Below are positions 42,039-50,386 of a stretch of 64,000 bases of DNA, in pieces (the stretch's first letter is position 1; every line of letters begins with the position of its first letter). A model generated the notes under the pieces. It searched no databases. It saw only the letters and a list, made by a program, of their open reading frames with translations, and was not told the DNA's origin. The stretch is from Streptomyces sp. ASQP_92. GTDB lineage: Bacteria > Actinomycetota > Actinomycetes > Streptomycetales > Streptomycetaceae. Made by a program: the position numbers and the translations under genes. The stretch spans positions 1-64,000 of the forward strand of contig NZ_JAODUA010000020.1 of the NCBI RefSeq assembly GCF_025399895.1. The letters run 5' to 3'.

Positions 42039-44036
42039 TCACGTCAACGGCGGCCCGCCGATCGGCGCCCAGGGGGACCAGTTGCCGCTCGGAGCCAGCT
42101 GGTAGCGGCCGCTCAGCGGGCCGTAGGGGGTTCCGGCGACGATCTCCGTACGGCCGTCGGCATTGGTGCCGAATCCGATGCCGGACGCGCCCGGCCCGAA
42201 GCCCTCCCATGCCGACCAGCCGGATCCGTTCTCCCAGCGGTGGGCCGTGCCGGTGCCCCGGGAGGCGAAGACCTCCATCCTGCCGTCGGCGTTGCGACCC
42301 AGGTGGACCCGCGCGTTCGGCGGCCCACCGAACGCGTCCCACCCCGACCAGTCGCCCGAGGGCCCGGACTGGACCCGGCGTGAGAGTCCGGTCGACCCGG
42401 CGGCCACCAGGTCGAGCGAGCCGTCGGGGCGCCTGTTGAGAGACAGGTGCTGGACGCCGCCCACGGTGCCGAACTCCTCGAAGGCCGGGGGCCAGCCACC
42501 GCTCGGCGTCTCCTGAAGGCGTCGGTACACCGTGTCGTGCGCGGCCGCGATCACCTCGATCCGGCCACTCGCGTCACGGCCGGTGGCGATCACCGAGTCC
42601 GCCGGGCCTCCGAACGGCGCCCAGCCCGCCCACGCGCCGCCGGGCGTGGTCTGCCAGCGGTGGTAGATGCCCTGGGGTCCGCTGGCGAAGAGTTCCCAGC
42701 GGCCGTCGGCGTTCTGTGTCACGGTCAGATCGTGTGCGGCGGTACCGAAGTTCTCCCAGCCCTGCCACACATTGGGCGCCGACTGCGCCCGGCGATCGAG
42801 CCGGCCCTCCCCGGCGGCGAACAGTTCGAGCCGCCCGTCGAGGTCACGCGCCGCGGACAGCACCGCCGATTTCGGCCCCCCGAACGGATACCAGTCGGAC
42901 CAGGACCCGTTGCCGACGGTCTGATAGCGCCCCCATACCTGGTCCGGCCCTCCGACGAACGCCTCCTGTCGCCCGTCGGCGCCGGACACGATCACCACCC
43001 GGTCCCCGGGGTCCGAAGCCGCTTCGACCGCGTACTGCCGACTGCCCCCCGAGAAGTCGAGCCCGGCCAGCCACACCCCGCGCCGGCCCCAGCCCGCCTG
43101 GCTGATCCACCACCGGCCCTCAGCCTGGATCACCTCGGCGGCGTGGCTGAATATGTGCCCGCAGAGCTGGTCGGCGGAGAAGTGGAACGGGTCGGAGGCG
43201 CAGAACACGTCCGTGCCGTCGTACCCGCCGCGCGGCCCGAGGAACAGATGCCACGTCCCGTCCGCGAACACCACGAACGGGGACTCGGTGTTGCCCGCGC
43301 CACGGCCGCTCGACGGGTCGGTGAACGCGACCGACCGCGCACTCCAGTGCACCAGGTCGGTGCTGGTGCGGTACGCCACGACGTGGTTGCCGCCGCCCGG
43401 TTCCGAGGTGGCGGTGTAGTACATGACCCACTGGGTTCCGATGCGCGCCACCATGGGGTCGCGCGCCTCGTAGCCGTCACGGAACAACGGGCCGCCCGGA
43501 TGCCGGGCCCAGGTGTACAGATCGGTCGAAGTGGCCACGCTGATGGCCGAGTTGGCGGCGTCGGGTCCACCCCCCGCGTAGAACATGTAGTACGTGGACC
43601 CGTCCTTGATCACATGCGGCGCCCACAGGTGTGTCTCCCCGTACGCGGGGTCGGCGGACAGGGCCGGCGCCCGCTTCGTCCACGGCCCGTGCGGGCTCGG
43701 TGTGGTGGCGTGCGCGAAGGTGGTCTCGTCCTGGTCGTTCGAGGGCTCGGGGTGGGTGATGCCGAACAGGTGCCACAGGCCCGCGTCGTCCTGTACGAAG
43801 GTGTGGTCGTTGAGGTACCACGGCCCGGCCTCGCCGACGCTCGGGTCGTAGACCTGAACGAACGGAGTGGCCCCCACCTGCCCGGCCCCCGGCTGCCCAG
43901 TTCCCGACTGCGCGGGTCTCGCCTCCCCCGCCCCCGCCCACGCCACGGCGAGCGCCCGCGTCGTCGCGCCCGGCGGGGCCGCGACCAACAGGAACAGGAG
44001 GGTGAGCACGACCCACAACGCTCTGGAACTACGCAC
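42039..44036 (-). CDS. Secreted GH43-like glycoside hydrolase with PLL-type lectin propeller
   Basis: A 665-residue exported protein. The signal peptide (about 1-30) precedes a five-bladed propeller domain of glycoside hydrolase clan F/J type (about 58-350), with candidate acidic residues in VYDPSVGEAGP, YEARDPMVA and GNTESPFVV and the typical blade WAPHVIKDGSTYYMFYAG. Residues about 355-665 hold seven 45-50-residue units of the form ADGRxEVFA...HRWQ...W..W, i.e. a Photorhabdus-lectin-like (PLL) propeller that binds sugar. GTG 44036 is used. It is the last of three minus-strand genes sharing this lectin domain. Substrate unknown. Confidence 0.82.
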   Translation of the reverse strand: MRSSRALWVVLTLLFLLVAAPPGATTRALAVAWAGAGEARPAQSGTGQPGAGQVGATPFVQVYDPSVGEAGPWYLNDHTFVQDDAGLWHLFGITHPEPSNDQDETTFAHATTPSPHGPWTKRAPALSADPAYGETHLWAPHVIKDGSTYYMFYAGGGPDAANSAISVATSTDLYTWARHPGGPLFRDGYEARDPMVARIGTQWVMYYTATSEPGGGNHVVAYRTSTDLVHWSARSVAFTDPSSGRGAGNTESPFVVFADGTWHLFLGPRGGYDGTDVFCASDPFHFSADQLCGHIFSHAAEVIQAEGRWWISQAGWGRRGVWLAGLDFSGGSRQYAVEAASDPGDRVVIVSGADGRQEAFVGGPDQVWGRYQTVGNGSWSDWYPFGGPKSAVLSAARDLDGRLELFAAGEGRLDRRAQSAPNVWQGWENFGTAAHDLTVTQNADGRWELFASGPQGIYHRWQTTPGGAWAGWAPFGGPADSVIATGRDASGRIEVIAAAHDTVYRRLQETPSGGWPPAFEEFGTVGGVQHLSLNRRPDGSLDLVAAGSTGLSRRVQSGPSGDWSGWDAFGGPPNARVHLGRNADGRMEVFASRGTGTAHRWENGSGWSAWEGFGPGASGIGFGTNADGRTEIVAGTPYGPLSGRYQLAPSGNWSPWAPIGGPPLT

Positions 44037-44068
44037 GATGCATCCGTTTCCGCTCGGGAGACCGGGCA

Positions 44069-44143
44069 GGGGACTTCCGCGGCCTCGGTGGATCGGCGCG
44101 CCCCGTACCGGGGGCGCCGATCGCCCGTGTCCGCGGAAGTCCC
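44069..44143. terminator. Long nested hairpin between two lectin-enzyme genes
   Basis: Outer stem GGGACTTCCGCGG / CCGCGGAAGTCCC (13 bp, perfect) encloses GATCGGCGC / GCGCCGATC (9 bp) with further pairing. It lies 13 bp past the stop of the 553-residue enzyme, so it probably ends or attenuates that transcript before the GH43-like gene. Confidence 0.7.
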
Positions 44144-44155
44144 TTGTCGCGAGGG

Positions 44156-45817
44156 CTAGTTGACGGCAGGCCCGGAGTCGTTGAGATAGACCCACTCGGA
44201 CCATGTGGAGAACCCGGTCTGCCACCGGTGATAGACCCCGGCGTGACTGGTGCCGAACAGTTCGATACGGCCGTCGGCGTTGTTGCTCGCGCCGATCTCG
44301 GTGCCGCCGCCGCCGAAGTTCTCCCACGCCGAGTACGGCGCGTTCGGGCTGGTCTGCCAGGCGTGGCCGGCGCCGTCGGCGTTGATGGCGAACACCTCGA
44401 CCCGGCCGTCGACCGAGCGTGAGGTCGTCAGTTCGGCGTTGACCATCCCGCCGGTGCCCGTCCACTCCGACCAGGCGGTGGGGCCGGTCTGCCAACGGTG
44501 GTACACGCCGGTGGAGTTGGAGGCGAACACCTCCAGGCGGCCGTCCTGGTTGTAGCTGACGGCGACGTCGTGCCCGCCGTCACCGAACTTGTCCCAGGCC
44601 GACCAGCCGCCGTTGACCTCGGTCTGCCACAGGTGCCCGAAGGTGCTGTCGGACAGCGCGAAGACCTCGAGGCGCCCGTCGGGAGCGTTCTCCATCGCGA
44701 GGCGTGCGGTGGTGGGAGCGCCTGCGATGCCCTTCCACTCGTCCCACCCGCCACTGGGCGCGGTCTGCCAACGGTGATACACACCAGTGGAGTTGGACGC
44801 GAACACCTCGATACGACCATCCGCGTTGTTACCCGCGGCCAGCCGATAACCACCCGTCCCGAAGTTCGCCCAGCCCGACCAACCCGCACTCGGACCCGTC
44901 TGCCACATGTGATCCAACGTGCTGTCCGACAACGCGAACAACTCCAGCCGGCCATCGGCATTCGACGCCACAGCCAACTGCGCGTTACGCGGCCCACCCT
45001 CGAACCGCCACGCCGACCACCCACCATTCACCTCGGTCTGCCACGAGTGATACACACCCTCAGCACCCGCCGCGAAACTCTCCAACCGACCATCCGCGGA
45101 ACGCCCCGACACCACCCGACCCGAGGCATACGGGTGCTTGGTCTTGTTGCTCATGCCGGACCACAGCGCGTTGGCGATGATCGTCGCGTCGTCCGCCTGA
45201 AGTGCGTACAGGCCGCGCAGGTCCTCCCTCGGCTGCTGGATGTGCCAGCACACCTCACCGATCTCCACGTTGTTCCAGGAGCCGTTCGGGTACTGCTGTT
45301 CCATGTGGTCGAGGAAGGTGTTGGTGGCGTGGGCCGGGTTGAGGCGCTCCTCCCGGGTGCCCCACCAGTCCTGCTGCTGGAAGAGCCCGAGGCTGGTGTA
45401 GTCGACGGCCTGGGCGTAGTTGTTCATGCTGCTCTCGACGATGATCGTGGCGATGGCTATGGCGGCGGCCCTCTGGTTGAGTCCCCGGTCCTTCACCGCC
45501 TGCACCACCATGCGCGCGCAGGACATCTTGTAGGCGTCGAGATAGCCGGCCATCTTCGCGTGCAACTGCGGGTCGAGCTGGTCGGCCATGATGCCGTCGG
45601 TGGCCGAGGGCCCGGCCGGGTCACAGGGCACGGTGGGGATCGCGAACCCTTGCGGGCCGCCGAAGTAGTGCGAGACACCGGACCGGTCACTGCCCGGGGG
45701 CGGCACGGGCGGCGGTGTGGCGCCGGCGACGGAGGCGGTCAGCCCGATGATCGACACCCAGATGCCGACCGCCAGGGCCAGTCTGCTGAGCATGCGACGT
45801 AAACCTCTTCTGGCCAT
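44156..45817 (-). CDS. Secreted lysozyme/transglycosylase-like protein with PLL-type lectin propeller
   Basis: A 553-residue exported protein. After a basic signal peptide (about 1-35) comes a helical domain (about 75-215) whose IATIIVESSMNNYAQ, TSLGLFQQQDWWG and LNPAHATNTFLDHM are typical of lysozyme-like lytic transglycosylases (Glu in VESS as likely acid). Residues 220-550 are seven PLL-type repeats (ADGRIEVFASNSTGVYHRWQ and relatives). The predicted role is to bind a glycan and cut peptidoglycan outside the cell. The first lectin repeats are almost identical in DNA to those of the upstream gene. ATG 45817 lies 38 bp after that gene's stop, so they form an operon. Confidence 0.84.
   Translation of the reverse strand: MARRGLRRMLSRLALAVGIWVSIIGLTASVAGATPPPVPPPGSDRSGVSHYFGGPQGFAIPTVPCDPAGPSATDGIMADQLDPQLHAKMAGYLDAYKMSCARMVVQAVKDRGLNQRAAAIAIATIIVESSMNNYAQAVDYTSLGLFQQQDWWGTREERLNPAHATNTFLDHMEQQYPNGSWNNVEIGEVCWHIQQPREDLRGLYALQADDATIIANALWSGMSNKTKHPYASGRVVSGRSADGRLESFAAGAEGVYHSWQTEVNGGWSAWRFEGGPRNAQLAVASNADGRLELFALSDSTLDHMWQTGPSAGWSGWANFGTGGYRLAAGNNADGRIEVFASNSTGVYHRWQTAPSGGWDEWKGIAGAPTTARLAMENAPDGRLEVFALSDSTFGHLWQTEVNGGWSAWDKFGDGGHDVAVSYNQDGRLEVFASNSTGVYHRWQTGPTAWSEWTGTGGMVNAELTTSRSVDGRVEVFAINADGAGHAWQTSPNAPYSAWENFGGGGTEIGASNNADGRIELFGTSHAGVYHRWQTGFSTWSEWVYLNDSGPAVN
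44689..45124 (-). repeat. Copy A of a 436-bp near-identical duplication
   Basis: It encodes lectin repeats 1-3 of the transglycosylase-like protein. It matches 46392-46827 at every base except 44747 (C here, G at 46450), with divergent sequence starting sharply at both ends. Confidence 0.93.
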
Positions 45818-45855
45818 GATGAGACTTTCTGATGTGGAGGGGAAGTGTGCGGAGT

Positions 45856-47403
45856 TCATCCGATGCCGGGGCCCGCGGAATCACCCACCCAGCCCCATTG
45901 CGACCAACTGGCGAATCCGGTCTGCCACTTGTGGAAGACGCCGGTCTTGTTGGTCGCGAAGACCTCGATGCGTCCGTCGACGTTGCGGCCCGTGCTGATC
46001 CCGGTACCGCCCTCGCCGAAGTTCGCCCAGGCCGAGTAGGGGGCGTTCGGGTCGGTCTGCCAGATGTGCGCCGCGGTGCTGCCGTTGATCGCGAACACCT
46101 CGACCCGGCCGTCGAGCGTGCGGTCCGAGGCCAGCTGCGCGTTGGCGGGGCCATCCGTCCCGACCCATTCGGACCAGGTGGCGAAGCCGGTCTGCCAGCG
46201 GTGGAAGACGCCGGAGGAGTTGGAGGCGAAGACCTCCAGGCGGCCGTCGGTGTTGTGGTTGACCGTCAGGTCATGACCTCCGTCTCCGAACTTGTCCCAC
46301 GTCGACCAGCCGCCGTTGACCTCGGTCTGCCACAGGTGCCCGAAGACACTGTCCGAAAGGGCGAACACTTCCAGCCGTCCATCCGCCGACGTCTCCATCG
46401 CGAGGCGTGCGGTGGTGGGAGCGCCTGCGATGCCCTTCCACTCGTCCCAGCCGCCACTGGGCGCGGTCTGCCAACGGTGATACACACCAGTGGAGTTGGA
46501 CGCGAACACCTCGATACGACCATCCGCGTTGTTACCCGCGGCCAGCCGATAACCACCCGTCCCGAAGTTCGCCCAGCCCGACCAACCCGCACTCGGACCC
46601 GTCTGCCACATGTGATCCAACGTGCTGTCCGACAACGCGAACAACTCCAGCCGGCCATCGGCATTCGACGCCACAGCCAACTGCGCGTTACGCGGCCCAC
46701 CCTCGAACCGCCACGCCGACCACCCACCATTCACCTCGGTCTGCCACGAGTGATACACACCCTCAGCACCCGCCGCGAAACTCTCCAACCGACCATCCGC
46801 GGAACGCCCCGACACCACCCGACCCGAAGCGTAGGGGTGCGGCCGTGCGGCTGATTCCTCGGTGATGTTGAGGTAACGCAGCGCCTGGTAGTCGCCGTTG
46901 GGGTGACCGTCGAGCGAGGCGTTGTTGATGTTCGCGCGGAAGTGCCCGGGCGGCTCGACTCCGCTGCTGCCCCCACCGAAGCTGTAGTACGAGAACCCGC
47001 CCTGGTCGTCCAGCCACTCGTGGAAGATCAGGACGTGGTCCCTGAAGGAGTTGAGGACGTCCCCCGGACGCAGCTCGTCGCGTCCGATCGGGCGCGAATA
47101 GCCGGGCAGGCCTTGCGTGTTCGGCGCCGCGTCGAGGTGCCAGGCCATGGAGACATACCCGGAGCAGTCGGTGCGGTAGTCGTAGTCGCCGCCAGGACCC
47201 GGCGCGGTTCCGTGCTGGTTGTACGAGGGCGCCTGGTCCACCCAGTACTGGGCGCGCCAGATCACCTCGCTCCGGGTGATGGGGCCGCCGCGGTCGGAGG
47301 AGTCCGCCGCCTTCGCGCCGGCGGGCGTGGTCACACCCAGGGCGACCACGCCCGCCAGCAACAGCAGGACCCATCTGCCGAGCACTGATCTCAAGGACGT
47401 CAT
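45856..47403 (-). CDS. Secreted NlpC/P60-type cysteine hydrolase with PLL-type lectin propeller
   Basis: A 515-residue exported protein. The signal peptide (about 1-32) precedes a papain-like domain (about 40-190). Its nucleophile is the Cys of YRTDCSGYVSMAWHL, and the His lies in RPGDVLNSFRDHVLIFHEW, as in NlpC/P60 or amidase enzymes that cut peptidoglycan peptides. Residues about 195-510 are seven PLL-type repeats, partly identical with those of the next gene. It is the first gene of the three-gene lectin-enzyme group and is preceded by a terminator, so its promoter should lie in 47404-47463. A peptide-cutting and a glycan-cutting enzyme with the same targeting domain suggest joint action on one wall. 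Confidence 0.86.
   Translation of the reverse strand: MTSLRSVLGRWVLLLLAGVVALGVTTPAGAKAADSSDRGGPITRSEVIWRAQYWVDQAPSYNQHGTAPGPGGDYDYRTDCSGYVSMAWHLDAAPNTQGLPGYSRPIGRDELRPGDVLNSFRDHVLIFHEWLDDQGGFSYYSFGGGSSGVEPPGHFRANINNASLDGHPNGDYQALRYLNITEESAARPHPYASGRVVSGRSADGRLESFAAGAEGVYHSWQTEVNGGWSAWRFEGGPRNAQLAVASNADGRLELFALSDSTLDHMWQTGPSAGWSGWANFGTGGYRLAAGNNADGRIEVFASNSTGVYHRWQTAPSGGWDEWKGIAGAPTTARLAMETSADGRLEVFALSDSVFGHLWQTEVNGGWSTWDKFGDGGHDLTVNHNTDGRLEVFASNSSGVFHRWQTGFATWSEWVGTDGPANAQLASDRTLDGRVEVFAINGSTAAHIWQTDPNAPYSAWANFGEGGTGISTGRNVDGRIEVFATNKTGVFHKWQTGFASWSQWGWVGDSAGPGIG
46392..46827 (-). repeat. Copy B of a 436-bp near-identical duplication
   Basis: It encodes lectin repeats 1-3 of the NlpC/P60-like protein. 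435 of 436 bases match 44689-45124, in direct orientation at an offset of 1703 bp. Neighbouring lectin repeats in the same genes are clearly more diverged. Confidence 0.93.
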
Positions 47404-47463
47404 GTGAGCCTCCCCGCTCGTCGGCGACCGACGATAGAGACGCTCGATGAAATGGCGATGGAA

Positions 47464-47495
47464 TGGCCTGGCACTCCCTCAGGAGTGCCAGGCCA
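47464..47495 (-). terminator. Hairpin terminator of the holin/DUF3618/DUF4235 operon
   Basis: TGGCCTGGCACTCC pairs perfectly (14 bp) across CTCA with GGAGTGCCAGGCCA. It lies about 90 bp past the DUF4235 stop and before the next minus-strand gene. Confidence 0.8.
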
Positions 47496-47585
47496 CAGGG
47501 CGGGACCGGGCTTGCGATGTGCCGGTCACCCGGCTGCCCCGGGTGTCCGGCCGATCAACTGCGCACCTGCCGGCTCCCCTTGAGG

Positions 47586-47852
47586 TCAGCCCGGCCAGGT
47601 GCCGGTCACGCGGCGGGTCGCGGTGGCTCCGGCGCGGTCGACGGCGGCCCTGACACCGGCCAGGATCGCGCCTTCGAGGGCGGCGGCGAGCAGCACCGTC
47701 CGCCAGGTGCGATCCTCGTCGGTGGCGTCGGGTGAGTCCCCGTCGTCGTCGATCAGGCTCCAGGCCCGTTTGAAGAGCTGCTGGGCGAGGACGCCACTCA
47801 GGATGCCGAGTGTGAAACCGACCGGCTTGTAGGCGATCTTGACCGCGTTCAT
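47586..47852 (-). CDS. DUF4235 membrane protein
   Basis: An 88-residue protein with two predicted membrane segments (about 8-25 and 52-68) and an acidic loop (DDDGDSPDATDED) between them. It matches the DUF4235 family, common in actinomycetes beside holin-like and DUF3618 proteins. Its ATG overlaps the DUF3618 stop (ATGA). It is the last gene of a three-gene operon driven by a sigma-B-type promoter, so an envelope role under osmotic or oxidative stress is likely. Confidence 0.88.
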   Translation of the reverse strand: MNAVKIAYKPVGFTLGILSGVLAQQLFKRAWSLIDDDGDSPDATDEDRTWRTVLLAAALEGAILAGVRAAVDRAGATATRRVTGTWPG

Positions 47853-48295
47853 CGGCGCCTCCGGTCGCGGCGGCGCAGCAGCAGCCAGGCGCCGGTCGCG
47901 CCCGCCACGGCGAACAGCACCGTCGAGTGTTCCCGGGCCGAGCGGGCGCCTCGGGCGACCCTGTCGCGCACCGGGTCGGGCGCCTTGTCCCGCCAGAGCC
48001 GTCCGGCCGAGGCGGACAACTGCTCACCGGCGGCCGCGGCCCGCTCCTTGACGGGTGCGGGGAGTTTTTCCTGGACTACCTGCGCCGCGGCTTTGACCTC
48101 GTCGGACAGGACGGCGACCCGGGTACCGACCTGTTCCTTGAGTTCCGTCGCCCGTTCGTGGGCCCGTGCCTTGACGTCGGCCTTGGCGGCCAACGCCTCG
48201 ACGGTCTTGCCGAGTTCATGGCGGGCCTCGTCGACCTCGTGCCCGAGCTCCTCGCGGGTGGGGGACTTGGGGTCCTCGTGTGGGGACTGGGTCAT
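47849..48295 (-). CDS. DUF3618 protein (coiled-coil, membrane-anchored)
   Basis: A 148-residue protein. The DUF3618 motif lies at the N-terminus (PTREELGHEVDEARHELGKTVEALAAKADVKAR). It is followed by an amphipathic helical stretch rich in A, E and K and a C-terminal membrane helix (about 122-140) ending in RRRDRRRR. It probably sits on the inner face of the membrane. Starts and stops overlap with both neighbours (ATGA at each junction), so the three proteins are likely made in fixed ratio and may form a complex. Confidence 0.88.
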   Translation of the reverse strand: MTQSPHEDPKSPTREELGHEVDEARHELGKTVEALAAKADVKARAHERATELKEQVGTRVAVLSDEVKAAAQVVQEKLPAPVKERAAAAGEQLSASAGRLWRDKAPDPVRDRVARGARSAREHSTVLFAVAGATGAWLLLRRRDRRRR

Positions 48296-48711
48296 CGCCG
48301 TGCACTCTCCTTGATCTCCGCCACATCGGTCTTGACGCTTTCGACGGTCTGCTGAGGCGTGGGCCGGCCGCCTCGGCTGACCTCCTTCTTGCCGCTGAGG
48401 GCGAGGAGCGCGGTGATCAGCCCCAGCAGGGCGGTCACGATCAGCGCCGCGCTCCACGCCGGGAGGGGGACGGCGAGGGCGCAGATGGCCGTGATGACCA
48501 GCGCCTGCAAGGTGAGGAAGCCGGTCAGTCCGGCTCCGCCGAACAGGCCGCCGCCCTTGCCGTACCGCTTGCCCTTCTCCTTCAACTCGGCCTGGGCCAG
48601 CCGCATTTCGGCCCGTACCAGCTCGGTGAGCTGATGCGAGGCGCGCTGGACGAGTTCATTGACCGGCTCGGACGGGCCGTCCGTGCCGTGCCGGGGCGGT
48701 GGGGTGGTCAT
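48292..48711 (-). CDS. Phage holin-like family III / DUF1469 membrane protein
   Basis: A 139-residue protein. A cytoplasmic amphipathic N-terminus (VNELVQRASHQLTELVRAEMRLAQAELKEKGKR) matches the actinobacterial 'holin superfamily III' pattern, followed by two membrane helices (about 60-82 and 86-106). Despite the name these are resident stress proteins, not phage genes. GGAGG precedes ATG 48711. It is the first gene of the operon with DUF3618 and DUF4235 and lies behind a sigma-B-type promoter. Confidence 0.88.
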   Translation of the reverse strand: MTTPPPRHGTDGPSEPVNELVQRASHQLTELVRAEMRLAQAELKEKGKRYGKGGGLFGGAGLTGFLTLQALVITAICALAVPLPAWSAALIVTALLGLITALLALSGKKEVSRGGRPTPQQTVESVKTDVAEIKESARR

Positions 48712-48751
48712 GGTGGGTCGCCTCCTGGTTACTCTGCCCTGCGTCGCGCGA

Positions 48752-48776
48752 GTACCCGCATGCGGCCGGGCCATCC
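48752..48776 (-). promoter_or_regulatory. Sigma-B-type promoter of the holin operon
   Basis: On the minus strand, GGAT, 15 bp, GGGTAC matches the Streptomyces sigma-B consensus GNNT-N14-16-GGGTAY. It lies 41 bp upstream of ATG 48711. Confidence 0.65.
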
Positions 48777-48834
48777 CGGCCGCGTACAACAAGCCACTCC
48801 CCGGCCGGAGGCGAGTCGGGCGGAGCCGTTGGGT

Positions 48835-48859
48835 GTGTACGGGTGCGTGACTCGGGTAC
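48835..48859 (+). promoter_or_regulatory. Sigma-B-type promoter of the SRPBCC gene
   Basis: GTGT, 15 bp, GGGTAC (48854-48859) matches GNNT-N14-16-GGGTAY, 44 bp upstream of ATG 48904. It is the divergent partner of the promoter at 48752-48776. Confidence 0.65.
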
Positions 48860-48903
48860 GCGGGTCGGCACCGCAGCCGAACACGTCGAAAGGAAGCGCA
48901 ACC

Positions 48904-49353
48904 ATGTCGAAGGTAGAGGAATCCGTTGAGGTCGCCGTCCCCGTCGGCGTCGCGTACAACCAGTGGACGCAGTTCGAGGAGTTCCCGCAGTTCATGGGCG
49001 GTGTGGAACGCATCGAGCAGCGGACCCCGACCCTGACCCACTGGGTGACCAAGGTCGACGGTGTGTCCCGGGAGTTCGACGCCGAGATCGTCGAGCAGAT
49101 CCCGGACGAGCGGGTGGCGTGGACCTCGGTGGGTGGCGATGTGCGACAGGCGGGGGTGGTGACCTTCCACCGCCTGGACGACGGCCACACCAAGGTGATG
49201 TTGCAGCTCGAGCACGAGCCCCACGGAGTGGTCGAGAACGCGGGCGAGAAGCTGGGTCTGGTCAAGCACCAGGTCACCCAGGACCTGAAGCGGTTCAAGA
49301 CGTTCATCGAGAGCCGGGGCACGGAGACGGGTGCCTGGCGCGGCCAGGTGTGA
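48904..49353 (+). CDS. SRPBCC-family protein (polyketide cyclase/dehydrase-like)
   Basis: A 149-residue START/Bet v 1-fold protein. SVEVAVPVGVAYNQWTQFEEFPQFM is the classic first strand and helix, and WTSVGGDVRQAGVVTFHRL and the long C-terminal helix complete the cavity. Relatives in actinomycetes are stress-induced ligand-binding proteins rather than true cyclases. GGAA lies nine bases before ATG 48904. A sigma-B-type promoter and its divergence from the holin operon place it in the stress response. The ligand is unknown. Confidence 0.87.
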   Translation: MSKVEESVEVAVPVGVAYNQWTQFEEFPQFMGGVERIEQRTPTLTHWVTKVDGVSREFDAEIVEQIPDERVAWTSVGGDVRQAGVVTFHRLDDGHTKVMLQLEHEPHGVVENAGEKLGLVKHQVTQDLKRFKTFIESRGTETGAWRGQV

Positions 49354-49363
49354 CGCGATGGCG

Positions 49364-49401
49364 CGGGGTGGGAGCCGGCGGCCCGGCCGCGTCCCACCCC
49401 G
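49364..49401. terminator. Bidirectional hairpin terminator
   Basis: CGGGGTGGGA pairs with TCCCACCCCG (10 bp) between the convergent SRPBCC and ANTAR-GAF genes. Confidence 0.65.
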
Positions 49402-49417
49402 TCGGCCGTGGGCTGCC

Positions 49418-50272
49418 CTATGCGTTCCCCGAACCCTGGCGGCCCAGGACGTGGAGGTGTTCCAGGGCCTCGCGGATCAGGCCGCGCTCCTGCCAGCCGA
49501 GCCATCGGCCCACCTCGTGGCCGACGGCGCCGAGCGCGGCGACCTGGGCGGGGTGCAGGTCCTTGGTGGGGTGTTCGAGGTGGGCGGAGACGACACCGCG
49601 GCACATGCCGTCCTCGTCCAGGAGCGGAACGCTGTGACAGGCGCGGCTGCCCGCCAGAAGGATGGCGCGCCGGTCCCGCTCGCTGAAGACGGGGTGGGTG
49701 GCCACGTCGTGGACGGTGGTCAGCTCTCCGCCCTCGGCCGCCTGGGCGCAGGAGGTGGTTCCGGCGCCCACGACGGCGAAATGCTTGATGAACTGCGCGT
49801 CCAGGCCGGTGTGCTGCACGATGCGCAGCTCGGCGACGGCCGGGTCGGCGATCTGTACGTTGCCCATGCCCGCGCCGGTGACGGCCAGGGTCTGGGAGAG
49901 CACTTCGCGCAGCACCCTGCCCCGGTCGACCTCGTCGGGGGTGTCCACCCCGATGGATTCGAGCGGCGGGGGCTCGTGCGCGGGCCGCGGAAGCCATGGG
50001 CCTGTCCGGCCCTCGGGTCTGGGTGCCCGGGTCACGGCCTCCGCGAGCACCCGGAGTTTCACATTGTGGTGCTGCGAGGCGAGCCGCAGCAGGGCGAAGG
50101 CGCTCTCGGCGTCGGGCAGCCGGTAGCGCTCCGTGAGGATCCCCTGGGCGTGCGAGATCAGGGGCCGGGTGCGGACCTGTGCCCGCAGATGGTGAGCCTC
50201 CTCGCGCAGGCGCGCGAGTTCCTCCCGTAGCACGGCCACGTCCCGGGTGTCAGGGGCGGGGCTGTCCGTCAT
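49418..50272 (-). CDS. ANTAR-GAF regulator
   Basis: A 284-residue cytoplasmic protein. Residues about 15-75 form an ANTAR-type RNA-binding module (RPLISHAQGILTERYRLPDAESAFALLRLASQ), preceded by a short coiled coil. Residues about 110-265 form a GAF sensor domain. ANTAR proteins bind paired hairpins in leaders to prevent termination. The order ANTAR then GAF is the reverse of the usual GAF-ANTAR order. The start at ATG 50272 leaves no obvious RBS except GAGGGAC. It neighbours DUF5133 and a response regulator, consistent with a sensory and stress region. Confidence 0.85.
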   Translation of the reverse strand: MTDSPAPDTRDVAVLREELARLREEAHHLRAQVRTRPLISHAQGILTERYRLPDAESAFALLRLASQHHNVKLRVLAEAVTRAPRPEGRTGPWLPRPAHEPPPLESIGVDTPDEVDRGRVLREVLSQTLAVTGAGMGNVQIADPAVAELRIVQHTGLDAQFIKHFAVVGAGTTSCAQAAEGGELTTVHDVATHPVFSERDRRAILLAGSRACHSVPLLDEDGMCRGVVSAHLEHPTKDLHPAQVAALGAVGHEVGRWLGWQERGLIREALEHLHVLGRQGSGNA

Positions 50273-50386
50273 GCGGGGTCCCTCCGAATGATGGCCGGCG
50301 CGGGCCGGCTGTGCTGTGCCCAACTGATGTGTCGAAACCCGCGTCCTGCACGCCACTCGTGTCGTTCCGGCGGGAGGGGAGTGCTC

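Noticed and set aside
44498..46854. Plus-strand frames opposite the lectin repeats, with a repeated internal segment
   Set aside because: The repetition merely mirrors the lectin coding repeats and the 436-bp duplication on the minus strand.
48292..48711. Prophage remnant suggested by the holin-like protein
   Set aside because: Holin superfamily III proteins beside DUF3618/DUF4235 are resident actinomycete stress proteins. No phage genes are nearby.
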